From positions 1-64,000 of the forward strand of contig NZ_JADKRX010000005.1 of NCBI RefSeq assembly GCF_015350975.1: 64,000 bases of DNA. Reading direction: 5' to 3'. The notes under the pieces are model-generated. The model was not told where the DNA came from, searched no databases, and worked only from the letters and a program-made list of their open reading frames with translations. Below, one piece after another: positions 1 through 10,941 of this stretch (the first letter of the stretch is position 1; every line of letters starts with the position of its first letter). This stretch comes from Curtobacterium sp. VKM Ac-1395 (lineage in GTDB: Bacteria > Actinomycetota > Actinomycetes > Actinomycetales > Microbacteriaceae). A program made the position numbers and the translations under genes.

Positions 1-270
1 GAGCAAGCTCGGCGACGAGGTCAATAAATTGGCATTGACAATGTGCACGCTGTTGAGTTCTCAAGGACCAGACGCACCGGACTTCTTCCCTTTGCAGGAT
101 GCCCGTCCAGGCAACTTCGGTACTGTACCACTACTTCAGTGGCGGTCATGATGACCGGCTTCATTGGAGTGGGTGGTCCCGCTTGAGGCCGACGTGATCC
201 GGACTGCGTCTCCCGGGGCTCTCGCTCCGGTGACCGTCTCGGCGTTCCCGCCGCACCTTTGGGGTGACGA
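1..270 (-). other. Leader of an rRNA operon (16S gene off the left edge)
   Basis: Read on the minus strand, positions about 75 to 46 give CCTTGAGAACTCAACAG, the motif that precedes 16S rRNA genes in actinobacteria, followed by a TGCACATTGTCAATGCC-like run. This is the transcribed leader with its boxA-like antitermination region, running left out of the window toward the 16S gene. The 16S sequence itself is not visible. No protein-coding signal lies in 1-421; the open frames there have the wrong codon bias. The identification rests on remembered family leader sequence and was not checked by a search. Confidence 0.75.
122..149 (-). promoter_or_regulatory. Possible second rRNA promoter (ATGACC-N16-TACAGT)
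   Basis: A second minus-strand pair, ATGACC (144-149) and TACAGT (122-127), with a 16-base spacer lies inside the leader downstream of the first promoter. Tandem promoters are usual in front of rRNA operons. The spacing and -35 match are weaker than for the upstream promoter, so this is a candidate only. Confidence 0.35.
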
Positions 271-276
271 GTAAGA

Positions 277-305
277 ACATTACGGACGATCCGCCGATTG
301 GGCAA
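277..305 (-). promoter_or_regulatory. Likely main rRNA promoter (TTGCCC-N17-TAATGT)
   Basis: On the minus strand a -35 TTGCCC (300-305) and a -10 TAATGT (277-282) are separated by exactly 17 bases and point into the leader. Transcription would start near 270. The flanking sequence is A/T-richer than the surroundings, as expected for a strong sigma-70-type promoter. The 16S gene would lie more than 270 bases downstream, a usual leader length. Confidence 0.6.
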
Positions 306-368
306 ACCGAGCCCGCACGACGGCGTGTCGCCCGGAACGACGCGGATCGCGCCCCGGGGACGACCGAA

Positions 369-396
369 GGCCCGACATCCGGGTGGACGTCGGGCC
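369..396 (-). terminator. Hairpin behind the FAH-family gene
   Basis: Arms GGCCCGACATCC and GGACGTCGGGCC close a GGGT loop: 12 pairs with one mismatch, 26 bases past the stop of the FAH-family gene. There is no U tract, as is common for intrinsic terminators in high-G+C actinobacteria. It also separates that gene from the rRNA promoter, which fires in the same direction. Confidence 0.65.
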
Positions 397-421
397 CTCG
401 AGACCATGCGGTCGGGGTCGT

Positions 422-1192
422 TCAGCGGCGTGCGATGACCGGGTTCTTCAGCGTGCCGATCCCGGAGATGGTGACCTCGACGACTTCGCCGTCCTGGATC
501 TCGCCGACACCCGCGGGCGTGCCGGTCAGGATCACGTCGCCGGGCAGCAGCGTCCAGATCGCCGACACGAACTCGATGAGCGACGGGATGTCGTGGACCA
601 TCTCGCTCGTCGAGGCCACCTGCCGCAGGTCACCGTCGACGCGGGTCTCGAGTCGGACGTCCGACGGGTCGAGTTCGGTCTCGATGACTGGTCCGAGCGG
701 GCAGAACGTGTCGAAGCCCTTCGCGCGGGCCCACTGACCATCGCGCGCCTGCAGGTCTCGGGCGGTGACGTCGTTCGCGATCGTGTACCCGAGGATCACG
801 CTGGCGAAGTCCTCGCGCTTGACGTTCTTCGCGAGGGAGCCGATCACGATGGCGAGCTCGCCCTCGTGGTCGACGCGACCGATGCCCTCGGGCAGGCGGA
901 TCGGTTCGTCCGGGCCGATCACCGAGGTGTTCGGCTTGAGGAACACCACGGGGTCGTCACCTGACACGTCGTCCATCTCGGCTTCGTGCTCGGCGTAGTT
1001 GAGCCCGACGCCGATGACCTTCGACCGTGGGATCACCGGGGCGAGGAGCTTGACGTCCGACAGTGGCACCCGCTCCCCCGTCGTCTCGAACCCCTGGTAC
1101 ATCGGGTCCCCCGCGAGCACCACCAGAGCGCGCTCGTCGAGGATGCCGTACCGGGGGTCTTCACCCTTGCTGCTGAACCGTGCGATCTTCAC
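422..1192 (-). CDS. Fumarylacetoacetate hydrolase (FAH) family protein
   Basis: 256 residues. Predicted metal-dependent enzyme of the FAH family, which cleaves, decarboxylates or isomerises small beta-diketo acids in the cytoplasm. Seen: the core start VGLNYAEH near residue 62, DHEGELAIVIG near 108 (acidic metal ligands) and GYTIANDVTARDLQ near 135, then the TGTPAGVG region near the C-terminus. The length equals the single-domain members annotated as 2-hydroxyhepta-2,4-diene-1,7-dioate isomerase or oxaloacetate decarboxylase; sequence alone does not pick the substrate. The start is GTG, six bases after TAGGGT and without a Shine-Dalgarno, so the mRNA is probably leaderless and the gene transcribed separately from ilvE, which ends 31 bases upstream. 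Family certain, reaction unknown. Confidence 0.85.
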   Translation of the reverse strand: MKIARFSSKGEDPRYGILDERALVVLAGDPMYQGFETTGERVPLSDVKLLAPVIPRSKVIGVGLNYAEHEAEMDDVSGDDPVVFLKPNTSVIGPDEPIRLPEGIGRVDHEGELAIVIGSLAKNVKREDFASVILGYTIANDVTARDLQARDGQWARAKGFDTFCPLGPVIETELDPSDVRLETRVDGDLRQVASTSEMVHDIPSLIEFVSAIWTLLPGDVILTGTPAGVGEIQDGEVVEVTISGIGTLKNPVIARR

Positions 1193-1222
1193 GCTTCGAC
1201 CCTACCGACGTCCGTGCCGCGA

Positions 1223-2347
1223 TCAGGACGCGTCGGTCAGCTTGGTCATCCACCCGTGCGGGTCGGGACGACGGCCGGACTGGATGTCGGTCAGTTCCTC
1301 GCGGAGGGACATGGTGAGTTCGCCGGCCCCCACGGTCGGCGAACCGATCGTGAAGCCCTCGCCGCGGAGCTCGGCGATCGGGGTCACCACCGCGGCAGTG
1401 CCGCACGCGAAGGCCTCGGTGATCGAGCCGTCCGTCACGCCGTCGCGCCACTCGTCGAGCGTCACCCGTCGACGTTCCACCCGCAGACCGCGGTCCTCTG
1501 CCAGCTGCAGGATCGAGTCGCGCGTGATGCCCTCGAGGATCGAGGGCGAGTCGGGCGTCACCAGGGTGCCGTCGGCCTTGACGAGCACGACGTTCATGCC
1601 GCCGAGCTCCTCGAGGTAGCGCCCCTCTTCGGAGTCGAGGAACATCACCTGCTGGCAACCGTGCTCGTAGGCCTCTTGCTGCGGGAGCAGGGACGCGGCG
1701 TAGTTGCCACCCGTCTTCGCCGCACCCGTGCCGCCGCGGCCGGCGCGGGCGTAGTTCGTGGAGAGCCAGATCGACACGGGCTTCGGGCCCGAGGTGAAGT
1801 ACGCACCCGCCGGGCTGGCGATGCAGTGGTACGCCACGGCCTGGGCAGCGCGGACCCCGAGGAAGGACTCCGTCGCGATCATGAACGGCCGCAGGTACAG
1901 GCTGGTCTCCGGAGCCGACGGCACCCAGTCCACGTCGGTCTTGACGAGCTGCCGGATCGACTCCACGAAGGCCTCGACCGGGAGCTCCGGCAGCGCCAGG
2001 CGCCGGGCCGAGCGCTGGAAGCGTCGGGCGTTCGCGTCCGGGCGGAACGTCCACACGGACCCGTCGGGGTGCCGGTAGGCCTTGAGCCCCTCGAAGATCT
2101 CCTGCGCGTAGTGCAGGACGCTGGCGCTCGGGTCGAGCGACAGCGGTCCGTACGGGTGGATGGAGGCGTCGTGCCAACCGTCGTCGACCGTCCACTCGAT
2201 GGTGGCCATGTGGTCGGTGAAGTGCTTGCCGAACCCGGGGTCCGCGAGGATGCCCTCGCGTTCGGCCTCTGCACGACGCTTCGCCGACGGGGTGGTGGAG
2301 AACTCGAGTCCGAAGACCGAGTCGTCGCTGCCGGTGTCGCTGCTCAT
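1223..2347 (-). CDS. ilvE: Branched-chain amino acid aminotransferase
   Basis: 374 residues, the usual length for class IV, IlvE-type transaminases. It moves the amino group between glutamate and the 2-oxo acids of valine, leucine and isoleucine using pyridoxal phosphate. Seen: YAQEIFEGLKAYR near 80, the PLP lysine in GAAKTGGNYAAS (K211) and the EAFACGTAAVV loop near 315. The ATG start is preceded by GAAGGAG at eight bases. It follows leuB by 15 bases in the same direction, so serA-leuB-ilvE probably form one transcript. Its products complete the pathway begun by IlvBN, IlvC and IlvD farther right. Confidence 0.95.
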   Translation of the reverse strand: MSSDTGSDDSVFGLEFSTTPSAKRRAEAEREGILADPGFGKHFTDHMATIEWTVDDGWHDASIHPYGPLSLDPSASVLHYAQEIFEGLKAYRHPDGSVWTFRPDANARRFQRSARRLALPELPVEAFVESIRQLVKTDVDWVPSAPETSLYLRPFMIATESFLGVRAAQAVAYHCIASPAGAYFTSGPKPVSIWLSTNYARAGRGGTGAAKTGGNYAASLLPQQEAYEHGCQQVMFLDSEEGRYLEELGGMNVVLVKADGTLVTPDSPSILEGITRDSILQLAEDRGLRVERRRVTLDEWRDGVTDGSITEAFACGTAAVVTPIAELRGEGFTIGSPTVGAGELTMSLREELTDIQSGRRPDPHGWMTKLTDAS

Positions 2348-2362
2348 CGGTGTGGCTCCTTC

Positions 2363-3430
2363 TCAGGCGGTTCTGGTGCGTGCGGTGACCGCGCTGACGA
2401 CGGCGTCGCCGATCTCGGTCGTGCTCCGCTCGGATGTGCCCCGGTCGGCCAGGTCGGCCTCCACCGCAGCCGTCACGATCGCTGCCAGGTCCGCGCGACC
2501 GATGTGGTCGAGCAGCAGGGCGACGGAGAGGACGGCGGCCGTGGGGTCGGCCTTCTGCTGACCCGCGATGTCCGGCGCGGACCCGTGCACCGGCTCGAAC
2601 ATGCTGGGGAAGGTGCCGTCCGGGTTGATGTTGCCCGAGGCCGCCAGCCCGATGCCGCCGCTGATCGCGCCGGCCAGGTCGGTGATGATGTCGCCGAACA
2701 GGTTGTCGGTGACGATGACGTCGAAGCGACCGGGGTCGCGCACCATGTGGATCGTGACGGCGTCCACGTGCTGGTAGTCGACGGTGACGTCGGGGTGCTC
2801 CTGCGCCACGGCGTCGACGGTGCGCTGCCAGAGGGACCCGGCGTGCACCAGCACGTTGGTCTTGTGCACGAGCGTCAGGTGCTTGCGCTCGCGCCGGCTG
2901 GCGAGGTCGAACGCGTAGCGGACGGTGCGCTCGACCCCGTGCGCGGTGTTCAGCGAGACCTCGGTCGCGATCTCGTGCGGCGTGCCGACGCGGATCGCTC
3001 CCCCGTTGCCGACGTAGGGCCCCTCGGTGCCCTCGCGCACCACCACGAAGTCGACGGTGCCGGGCGCCGCGAGCGGCGAGGCCACGGAGTCGTGGACCTT
3101 GGTCGGACGCAGGTTGACGTAGTGGTCGAACGCGAAGCGGAGCCGCAGCAGCAACCCGCGCTCGATGATCCCGCCGGCGAGCCGGGGGTCGCGCGGGTCC
3201 CCGCCGACGGCGCCGAGCAGGATCGCGTCATGCGTGGCCAGGGCGTCGAGGTCGTCCTGCGTCAGGATCTCGCCGGTCTCGAGGTAGCGGGTCGCACCGA
3301 GGGCGAAGGGGGTCTCCTGGATGACCAGGTCGTCCGGGGCGACGGCGTGCAGGACCCGGAGGGCCTGGTCCACGACCTCGGGACCGATGCCGTCGCCGCG
3401 GATGACCGCGAGCTGGAGTGTCTGCGTCAT
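2363..3430 (-). CDS. leuB: 3-isopropylmalate dehydrogenase
   Basis: 355 residues; oxidative decarboxylation of 3-isopropylmalate to 2-oxoisocaproate with NAD+, the third step of leucine synthesis. Seen: the N-terminal [13 protein letters not shown], the substrate loop [13 protein letters not shown], the metal-site segment [15 protein letters not shown] and the NAD-binding [12 protein letters not shown] near 285. The chosen ATG has AGGAG five bases upstream; the open frame continues into serA but carries no homology there. It begins eight bases after the serA stop, indicating translational coupling. No leuC or leuD is in the window. Confidence 0.95.
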   Translation of the reverse strand: MTQTLQLAVIRGDGIGPEVVDQALRVLHAVAPDDLVIQETPFALGATRYLETGEILTQDDLDALATHDAILLGAVGGDPRDPRLAGGIIERGLLLRLRFAFDHYVNLRPTKVHDSVASPLAAPGTVDFVVVREGTEGPYVGNGGAIRVGTPHEIATEVSLNTAHGVERTVRYAFDLASRRERKHLTLVHKTNVLVHAGSLWQRTVDAVAQEHPDVTVDYQHVDAVTIHMVRDPGRFDVIVTDNLFGDIITDLAGAISGGIGLAASGNINPDGTFPSMFEPVHGSAPDIAGQQKADPTAAVLSVALLLDHIGRADLAAIVTAAVEADLADRGTSERSTTEIGDAVVSAVTARTRTA

Positions 3431-3438
3431 GCCGGCTC

Positions 3439-5028
3439 CTAGAGCGTGATGTCGATCTCGCGGAGCGAGGAGGCGTCGATCGTCGAACGGACGTGCTCGA
3501 GGATCTCCGCGGGCACGGGCGAGTCCACGGTCAGGACGCTCAGGGCCTGTCCGCCGGCGGCCTGGCGCGCGATCTGCATGGCGGCGATGTTGATGCCGGC
3601 CTCGCCGAACTCCTTGCCGTAGACCGCGACGATGCCCGGGCGGTCGGTGTAGTCCATGACGACGTGGTGCTTGTCGAGCGCGACCTCGACGTCGTAGCCG
3701 TTGATCTCGACGAGCTTCTCGACCTGCTTCGGCCCGGTCAGGGTGCCCGAGACGCTGATCGCGGGCCCGTCGGACTGGGCACCGCGGATCGTCAGCACGT
3801 TGCGGTACTCGGTGCTGTCGGTGTCCGTGATGAGCCGGACGGAGACCCCGCGCTGCTCCGCGATCAGCGGGGCGTTGACGTAGGAGACCTGGTCGCTCAC
3901 GACGTCGGTGAAGACGCCCTTCAGCGCCGCGAGCTTCAGCACGCTGACGTCGAAGCCGGCGAGCTCGCCGTGGACCTCGACGTCGATGCTGGTGACCGGC
4001 GACGTGGCGAGCGCGGTGAAGACCTGCCCGAGCTTCTCGACCAGGGGGATCCCCGGGCGGACGTAGGGGTCGATGACGCCACCGGCGACGTTGACGGCGT
4101 CGGGGACGAGCTCCCCGCCGAGGGCCAGCCGCACGGACCGGGCGACCGAGACGCCCGCCTTCTCCTGGGCTTCGTCGGTCGAGGCGCCGAGGTGCGGCGT
4201 GACGACGACGTTCGGCAGTGCGAGCAGCGGCGAGTCGGTCGGGGGCTCGGTGACGAAGACGTCGAGGCCGGCGCCGGCGATCTGCCCCGCGGTCAGTGCC
4301 CGGTGCAGGGCGTCCTCGTCGATCAGGCCGCCGCGGGCGACGTTCACGACGAACGCGGTCGGCTTCATGACCGCGAACTGGTCGTCGGAGATCATCCCGA
4401 GGGTCTCGGGGGTCTTCGGCATGTGGATCGTGACGAAGTCGGCACGGCGGAGGAGGTCGTCGAGCGAGACGAGCTCGACGCCGAGCTGCTGGGCGCGGGC
4501 CGTGGTGACGTAGGGGTCGTACGCGATGACCGAGACGCCGAAGGCCTGCAGCCGCTGCGTGATGAGGGCACCGATGCGACCGAGGCCGATGATGCCGACG
4601 GTCTTCTCGTAGAGCTCGACGCCGGTGTACGCGGACCGCTTCCACGCGCCCGCCGCCAGCGACGCGTGCGCTGCCGGGATGTGGCGCGCGAGCGAGAGGA
4701 TGTGGCCGACCGTGAGCTCGGCCGCCGAGATGATGTTCGACGTCGGGGCGTTCACGACCATCACACCGGCGGTGGTGGCCGCCTTGATGTCGACGTTGTC
4801 GAGGCCGACGCCGGCGCGGGCGACGACCTTGAGGTTCGGTGCCGCGGCGATGGCCTCGGCGTCGACCTTGGTGGCTGAACGCACCAGGACGGCGTGCGCG
4901 TCGGCGAGGGAGGCCAGGAGTGCGGCACGGTCGGTGCCGTCCACGTTCCGGATCTCGAAGTCGGGCCCGAGGGCGTCGACTGTGGCGGGCGAGAGTTCTT
5001 CGGCGATCAGGACGACCGGCTTCGGCAC
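3439..5028 (-). CDS. serA: D-3-phosphoglycerate dehydrogenase
   Basis: 529 residues, the long actinobacterial form; first committed step of serine synthesis from 3-phosphoglycerate with NAD+. Domains in order: substrate/NAD-binding D-isomer dehydrogenase core (1 to about 310) with [23 protein letters not shown] and the catalytic-histidine segment [12 protein letters not shown]; an intervening allosteric-substrate-binding-like region (about 320-450); and a C-terminal ACT domain (about 455-529), known in relatives to bind serine for feedback inhibition. The start is GTG with GAGG eight bases upstream. A TACGAT hexamer at 5065-5070 is a plausible -10. It is the first gene of serA-leuB-ilvE. Confidence 0.95.
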   Translation of the reverse strand: MPKPVVLIAEELSPATVDALGPDFEIRNVDGTDRAALLASLADAHAVLVRSATKVDAEAIAAAPNLKVVARAGVGLDNVDIKAATTAGVMVVNAPTSNIISAAELTVGHILSLARHIPAAHASLAAGAWKRSAYTGVELYEKTVGIIGLGRIGALITQRLQAFGVSVIAYDPYVTTARAQQLGVELVSLDDLLRRADFVTIHMPKTPETLGMISDDQFAVMKPTAFVVNVARGGLIDEDALHRALTAGQIAGAGLDVFVTEPPTDSPLLALPNVVVTPHLGASTDEAQEKAGVSVARSVRLALGGELVPDAVNVAGGVIDPYVRPGIPLVEKLGQVFTALATSPVTSIDVEVHGELAGFDVSVLKLAALKGVFTDVVSDQVSYVNAPLIAEQRGVSVRLITDTDSTEYRNVLTIRGAQSDGPAISVSGTLTGPKQVEKLVEINGYDVEVALDKHHVVMDYTDRPGIVAVYGKEFGEAGINIAAMQIARQAAGGQALSVLTVDSPVPAEILEHVRSTIDASSLREIDITL

Positions 5029-5134
5029 AGCTGTTTCCTCACACGAGACGGGCGGTGTCCGCCCATCGTATCGACGCCGACGGGCGCGTTACGACCGTGG
5101 GTGGGGGCCTGTGGAGAACCGCATGACGAAACGG

Positions 5135-5164
5135 GAGGCCCATGGCGGCGCCGCCACGGGCCTC
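5135..5164 (-). terminator. Hairpin behind the 126-residue membrane protein gene
   Basis: GAGGCCCATGGC and GCCACGGGCCTC pair over 12 positions with one mismatch around a short GGCGCC turn, 21 bases beyond the stop of the gene ending at 5185. It lies between that gene and serA, which are transcribed the same way, so it separates two transcription units. Confidence 0.6.
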
Positions 5165-5184
5165 GTGTCCGTCGACCGGTCGGG

Positions 5185-5565
5185 TCAGGACCCGATGCGG
5201 AGCGTGCTGCCGACGTACTGCAGCAGGGTGAACCAGAGCGCGGACACCGCGCAGAGCGCGGCGACGAAGACCACGACCGTGCGGACGACGTCCATCCGAC
5301 GGGAGACGACCCAGGCGGCGACGAACGCGACCGGCGCGATGGCGACGTCGATGACGAGCGCGACCCACGGCGTGGAGGTCTCGAGGCCGGTGCCGCCGTT
5401 CTTGTGGACGAAGGCGTTGAAGTCCGCGACGGACTTGGACACCCCGACGAAGTTGCCGACGGCCTGCCACGTCACGTACGCCAGGCACAGGGCGGCGACG
5501 ACCCAGACCACGACCTTGCCGGGGGTGGCGACGACGCGGCGCCGGTCGGTGTCCGCGGCGGTCAC
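5185..5565 (-). CDS. Small four-helix membrane protein, unknown function
   Basis: 126 residues. Four hydrophobic stretches (about 17-37, 66-86, 90-110 and the C-terminal VSALWFTLLQYVG region) suggest an integral membrane protein; there is no signal peptide and no recognisable motif. The GTG start at 5565 shares bases with the TGA of the preceding gene (GTGA overlap), so the two are translationally coupled and probably act together. A longer reading that adds ten upstream residues is open but would lie inside the neighbour. I do not recognise the family. Confidence 0.75.
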   Translation of the reverse strand: MTAADTDRRRVVATPGKVVVWVVAALCLAYVTWQAVGNFVGVSKSVADFNAFVHKNGGTGLETSTPWVALVIDVAIAPVAFVAAWVVSRRMDVVRTVVVFVAALCAVSALWFTLLQYVGSTLRIGS

Positions 5566-6026
5566 CCGAAGCTCCTGGTCATGATGAAGGGCCACGGGAT
5601 GAGGACGAGCGCCCCGATGAGCAGCCAGGTGAACCGGGTGCGGTTGCGGCTGCCCTGCCCGAGCCAGAGGGTGGCGGCGAACCAGAACGCCGGCGCCATG
5701 ATCGCGAGGACGCGCATGACCTCGGACACGATGCCGGCGACACCCGTGCCGGTGATGGTCAGCAGGCTGGCGCTGACGAGCCAGGCGACCGTGTAGAGCA
5801 GGTAGACACCACCGAAGACGCCCATGCCGACGAGGGCCCCGGACCCGAGTGGCTGCTCCACGTCGGACTCCCGACGCGCGCGGACACGCACCGGGTTGTG
5901 CGCGGCGTCGACGTGGGTGGCGTCGGCGGCGTCTCCCCAGGAGAGCGCGTCGTCGTCGTCGTGGTCGACGGCCGGGTCCGGCGGGGACGCGGCGGCGCCG
6001 TCGTGTGCGGGAGGTGCCGGGGTCAT
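5562..6026 (-). CDS. Membrane protein with acidic N-terminal tail, unknown function
   Basis: 154 residues. Residues 1-60 are polar and acidic with an Asp run (VDHDDDDALSWGDAAD); about three hydrophobic helices follow (70-90, 100-120, 132-150). The ATG start lies seven bases after TAGGAT with no Shine-Dalgarno, so this is probably the leaderless first gene of the two-gene unit that continues into the 126-residue protein. Function unknown. Both are typical of small unnamed membrane proteins of the Microbacteriaceae. Confidence 0.75.
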   Translation of the reverse strand: MTPAPPAHDGAAASPPDPAVDHDDDDALSWGDAADATHVDAAHNPVRVRARRESDVEQPLGSGALVGMGVFGGVYLLYTVAWLVSASLLTITGTGVAGIVSEVMRVLAIMAPAFWFAATLWLGQGSRNRTRFTWLLIGALVLIPWPFIMTRSFG

Positions 6027-6088
6027 GCCCTCGATCCTACGAGAGGCCGCGGACAGCCGTGGACCGTGCGGGGCGTCCTGTGGACGGG

Positions 6089-7279
6089 TCAGACGTCCGC
6101 TGCCTCGGTCTGCAGGACCTCGGCGACCACGTCGCGCACCGCCGGGAACAGCGGGTGGCTCTCCATCAGTCCGGTGAGGATCTCGGTGAGGGCGTGCGCC
6201 GTCGCACCGGAGCGGAGCAGGGCGTGCAGCTCGATCGACTCGGGGTCGTCCTGGTCGTCGAAGGCGAGCGCCACGCGGACCGCGCCGACCAGGTGCTCGA
6301 CGGGCATCCCGCGCTCGGCGAGCTGCGCGGCCGGACCGATGAACCGTTCGCGGCGACCGAGCTTGCGGAGCGGGTTCCGCCCGACGCGCGCGGTGGTGTC
6401 CGGCAGGTGCGGGTTCGCGATCCTGGACAGGTTCGCGGCGACGTAGCGGGCGTGGTCCGCGCGGTCGAAGCCGTGCTTGGCGACGAGCAGCTCGGTGGTC
6501 TCCGCGAGGACGCCGTCCACCGCCGCGCGCACCGTGGGGTCCTCGAGGGCTTCGCGGATGAGCCGGATCCCCCGGACGTAGCCGTGGTAGGCGGCCGTGG
6601 CGTGGGCGGTGTTGACCGTGTAGAGCTTCCGCTCGACGAACGGCTGCAGGTCGTCGACCCAGGTGACGCCGTCGATCGCGGGCGGTTCGGCGTCGGTGCC
6701 GGCGAACGGTGTGCGTTCGATGACCCACTCGTAGAAGGGCTCGAGCACGACGTCCAGGCCGCCGAGCTGACCGAGGACGCCGGACTGGTCGGGGACGATC
6801 CGGTCGATCGCGCAGTTGGCGAAGACCGCGGCGACGACCCGGTCCTCGAGCACCGGGGCGCGACGGATGCTGGCGTGCAGCGAGTCGGTGGCGTTGTAGG
6901 CGTTCTCGCACGCCACGATCGTGACGACGCCGGCCTCGGCCGGCCGTGCCGCGAGGCCCTCGGCGATGATCGGTGCGACGAGCGGCAGCGTGCGGGCGCC
7001 GACGGCGGTGGTGACGACGTCCGCCTCGGCGATCGCCTGGACGACCCGGGCGCGGTCGGACTTGCTGCTGAGTGCCCGGAAGCCGTGCACGACGTGCTCG
7101 ACGGGGGCTTCGCCCACCTCGTGGACGACGAAGCGGCCGGCTTCGTTGAGTGCGGAGACCACACGTTCGTCGACGTCGACGAAGGTGAGTTCGTAGCCGC
7201 TCGCCACGAGGAACTGGCCCACGAACCCGCGCCCGATCTTGCCGGCGCCGATGTGGACCGCTCGCTTCGTCACCGCCAT
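6089..7279 (-). CDS. mtlD: Mannitol-1-phosphate 5-dehydrogenase
   Basis: 396 residues; interconverts mannitol 1-phosphate and fructose 6-phosphate with NAD(H). Seen: the Rossmann motif AVHIGAGKIGRGFVG directly after the start, ACENAYNATDSL near 130, a VFANCAIDRIVP segment near 155, and a C-terminal helical long-chain-dehydrogenase domain (about 200-390) beginning ERKLYTVNTAHA. The start ATG was chosen because the Rossmann strand begins six residues later and GATGAT sits six bases upstream, like the leaderless starts nearby; an upstream in-frame start adds 13 unconserved residues. No mannitol PTS genes are adjacent, so it stands alone here. Confidence 0.9.
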   Translation of the reverse strand: MAVTKRAVHIGAGKIGRGFVGQFLVASGYELTFVDVDERVVSALNEAGRFVVHEVGEAPVEHVVHGFRALSSKSDRARVVQAIAEADVVTTAVGARTLPLVAPIIAEGLAARPAEAGVVTIVACENAYNATDSLHASIRRAPVLEDRVVAAVFANCAIDRIVPDQSGVLGQLGGLDVVLEPFYEWVIERTPFAGTDAEPPAIDGVTWVDDLQPFVERKLYTVNTAHATAAYHGYVRGIRLIREALEDPTVRAAVDGVLAETTELLVAKHGFDRADHARYVAANLSRIANPHLPDTTARVGRNPLRKLGRRERFIGPAAQLAERGMPVEHLVGAVRVALAFDDQDDPESIELHALLRSGATAHALTEILTGLMESHPLFPAVRDVVAEVLQTEAADV

Positions 7280-7444
7280 CGAACGATCATCCCATGCTGG
7301 TCGGGCCGGTCCTGCCACGTGGCGCGGGGACCGCCCAGCGAGGAGGAGCGGCGGTGCTCGACGCCCTGGGCAGGGGCGGAGGGACGCCTGTGCGTGGCGC
7401 CGGGGGTGGTGGAGAAGGGCTTCATGTCGTTCGGGTCACATCGA

Positions 7445-7478
7445 GAGGCGGCGGTGCACGGGTGCACACCGCCGCCTC
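7445..7478 (-). terminator. Perfect 12-bp hairpin behind ilvC
   Basis: GAGGCGGCGGTG and CACCGCCGCCTC pair without mismatch around a ten-base loop, 25 bases after the ilvC stop. It ends the ilvB-ilvN-ilvC transcript. The remaining bases between mtlD and ilvC (7280-7444) show no gene or motif that I can support. Confidence 0.7.
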
Positions 7479-7502
7479 GTCGTCGAGTGGTTCTCGGGAA
7501 GA

Positions 7503-9071
<1,569 letters not shown>

Positions 9072-9075
<4 letters not shown>

Positions 9076-10895
9076 GCGGGTTCTCCCGTCATGTCGGCGT
9101 CCTCGTCGTCCCAGGTGGGCGCGAGTTCGCGGGCGTACTCGATGGAGGAGTTGCCGGTCCCCTGCGGGACCATCGGCCACACCATGGAGTCGCGGCTGAC
9201 GACGAAGTCGATGACGACCGGGCGGTCGTTCGTGTCGAGCGCGAGCTGGATGGCGGCGTCGACCTCGTCGGCCTTCTCGACGCGGATGCCGAGGGCACCG
9301 TACGCGTCGGCGAGCTTCACGAAGTCGGGGATCCGCTTGGTGCCGTGGCCCGTCTGCAGGTCGGTGAACGAGTGGCGTCCGTCGTAGAACAGCGTCTGCC
9401 ACTGCCGCACCATGCCGAGCGACGAGTTGTTGATGATCGCGACCTTGATCGGGATGTCGTTGATGACGCAGGTCGCGAGTTCCTGGTTGGTCATCTGGAA
9501 GCAGCCGTCGCCGTCGATCGCCCAGACGACACGGTCGGGCTGGGCCACCTTGGCGCCCATCGCGGCCGGCACCGAGTAGCCCATCGTGCCGGCACCGCCG
9601 GAGTTGAGCCAGGCGTTCGGCCGCTCGTACTGGATGAACTGCGCTGACCACATCTGGTGCTGGCCGACCCCGGAGGCGAAGACGCCCTCGGGTCCGGTCA
9701 TCTCGCCGATCCGCTTGATGATCGCCTGCGGGGCGAGGAGCCCGTCGGTCGGTTCGGTGTAGCCGAGCGGGAAGTCGGTCCGCAGCTGCTCGAGGTGTGC
9801 CCACCAGTCGGAGGTCGATGCACGGTCGTCGACCGGCACGTCGGACCACGCCGCGGTGAGGTCGACCAGGACCTCCTTCGCGTCCCCGACGATCGGGACG
9901 TCCGCGTACCGGATCTTCGAGATCTCGGCGGGGTCGATGTCGACGTGGACGACCTTGGCACCCGGGGCGAAGTCGTCGACCTTGCCCGTGACGCGGTCGT
10001 CGAACCGGGCACCGAGCGCGATGATCAGGTCGCTCTCCTGCAGCCCGAGCACCGCCGGCACCGTGCCGTGCATGCCCGGCATGCCGAGGTGCTGCGCGTG
10101 CGAGTCCGGGAAGGCGCCGCGCGCCATCAGCGTCGTGACGACGGGGGCACCGGTGGCCTCGGCGAACGCGAGGAGCTCCTTCGACGCACCGGAGCGGATG
10201 ACGCCGCCGCCGACGTAGAGCACCGGGCGGGAGGACGACGCGAGCAGCTGTGCCGCCGCGGTGATCTGCTTGCCGTGGGCCTTCGTGACCGGGCGGTAGC
10301 CGGGCAGGTCGACCTTGGGCGGCCAGACGTACGGAGCCGACTTCTGCTGGGCGTCCTTGGTGATGTCGACGAGCACCGGGCCGGGTCGGCCCGTCGTGGC
10401 GATCTGGTAGGCCGCCGCGATCGTCGCGGGGACGTCCTCGGGCTTCGTCACCAGGAACGAGTGCTTCGTGATCGGCATCGTGATGCCGACGATGTCGGCC
10501 TCCTGGAACGCGTCGGTGCCCATCAGCGTCGAGAACACCTGACCGGTGATCGCGATGAACGGCACCGAGTCCATGTAGGCGTCAGCGATGGCGGTGACGA
10601 GGTTCGTCGCACCGGGGCCGGACGTGGCGATGGCGACGCCGACCTTGCCGGACGAGGACGCGTAGCCCTCGGCGGCGTGCCCGGCGCCCTGCTCGTGCCG
10701 GACCAGGATGTGGCGGATCGTCCCCGACGCCATGAGCTCGTCGTAGAACGGGATGATCGCGCCGCCGGGCAGCCCGAAGACGTCGGTGATCCCGAGGTGC
10801 TCGAGGGACCGCAGGACGGCCCCCGAGCCGGTGAGGACCTCCGGCGTGCGACGCGCTCCGGTGGCCGCGGACAGCGGTGTTGCTTCCGTGGGCAT
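9072..10895 (-). CDS. ilvB: Acetolactate synthase large (catalytic) subunit
   Basis: 607 residues; condenses pyruvate with pyruvate or 2-oxobutyrate using thiamine diphosphate, Mg2+ and FAD. Seen: [14 protein letters not shown] near 50 and the catalytic glutamate in [14 protein letters not shown]; the central FAD domain (about 215-370); and the ThDP signature [12 protein letters not shown] ending in IINNSS near 500. The chosen ATG has AGGA about ten bases upstream and sits 46 bases after the ilvD stop. No T-box or obvious Leu/Ile/Val-rich leader peptide was visible in that short gap, so attenuation is not supported. Confidence 0.97.
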
Positions 10896-10941
10896 GTGGG
10901 GTTTCCTGCCTGGAGAGGTGGCGGTGATGCGGGTGTCGACG

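Noticed and set aside
986-3442. Long plus-strand open frame (818 codons) opposite ilvE and leuB
   Set aside because: It is the mirror of real genes in G+C-rich DNA: Arg/Gly/Asp/Val-rich composition, no motif, no ribosome site, and it crosses two gene boundaries.
10896-10941. T-box or leader-peptide attenuator in front of ilvB
   Set aside because: Only 46 bases between ilvD and ilvB; no T-box sequence and no branched-chain-rich short frame.
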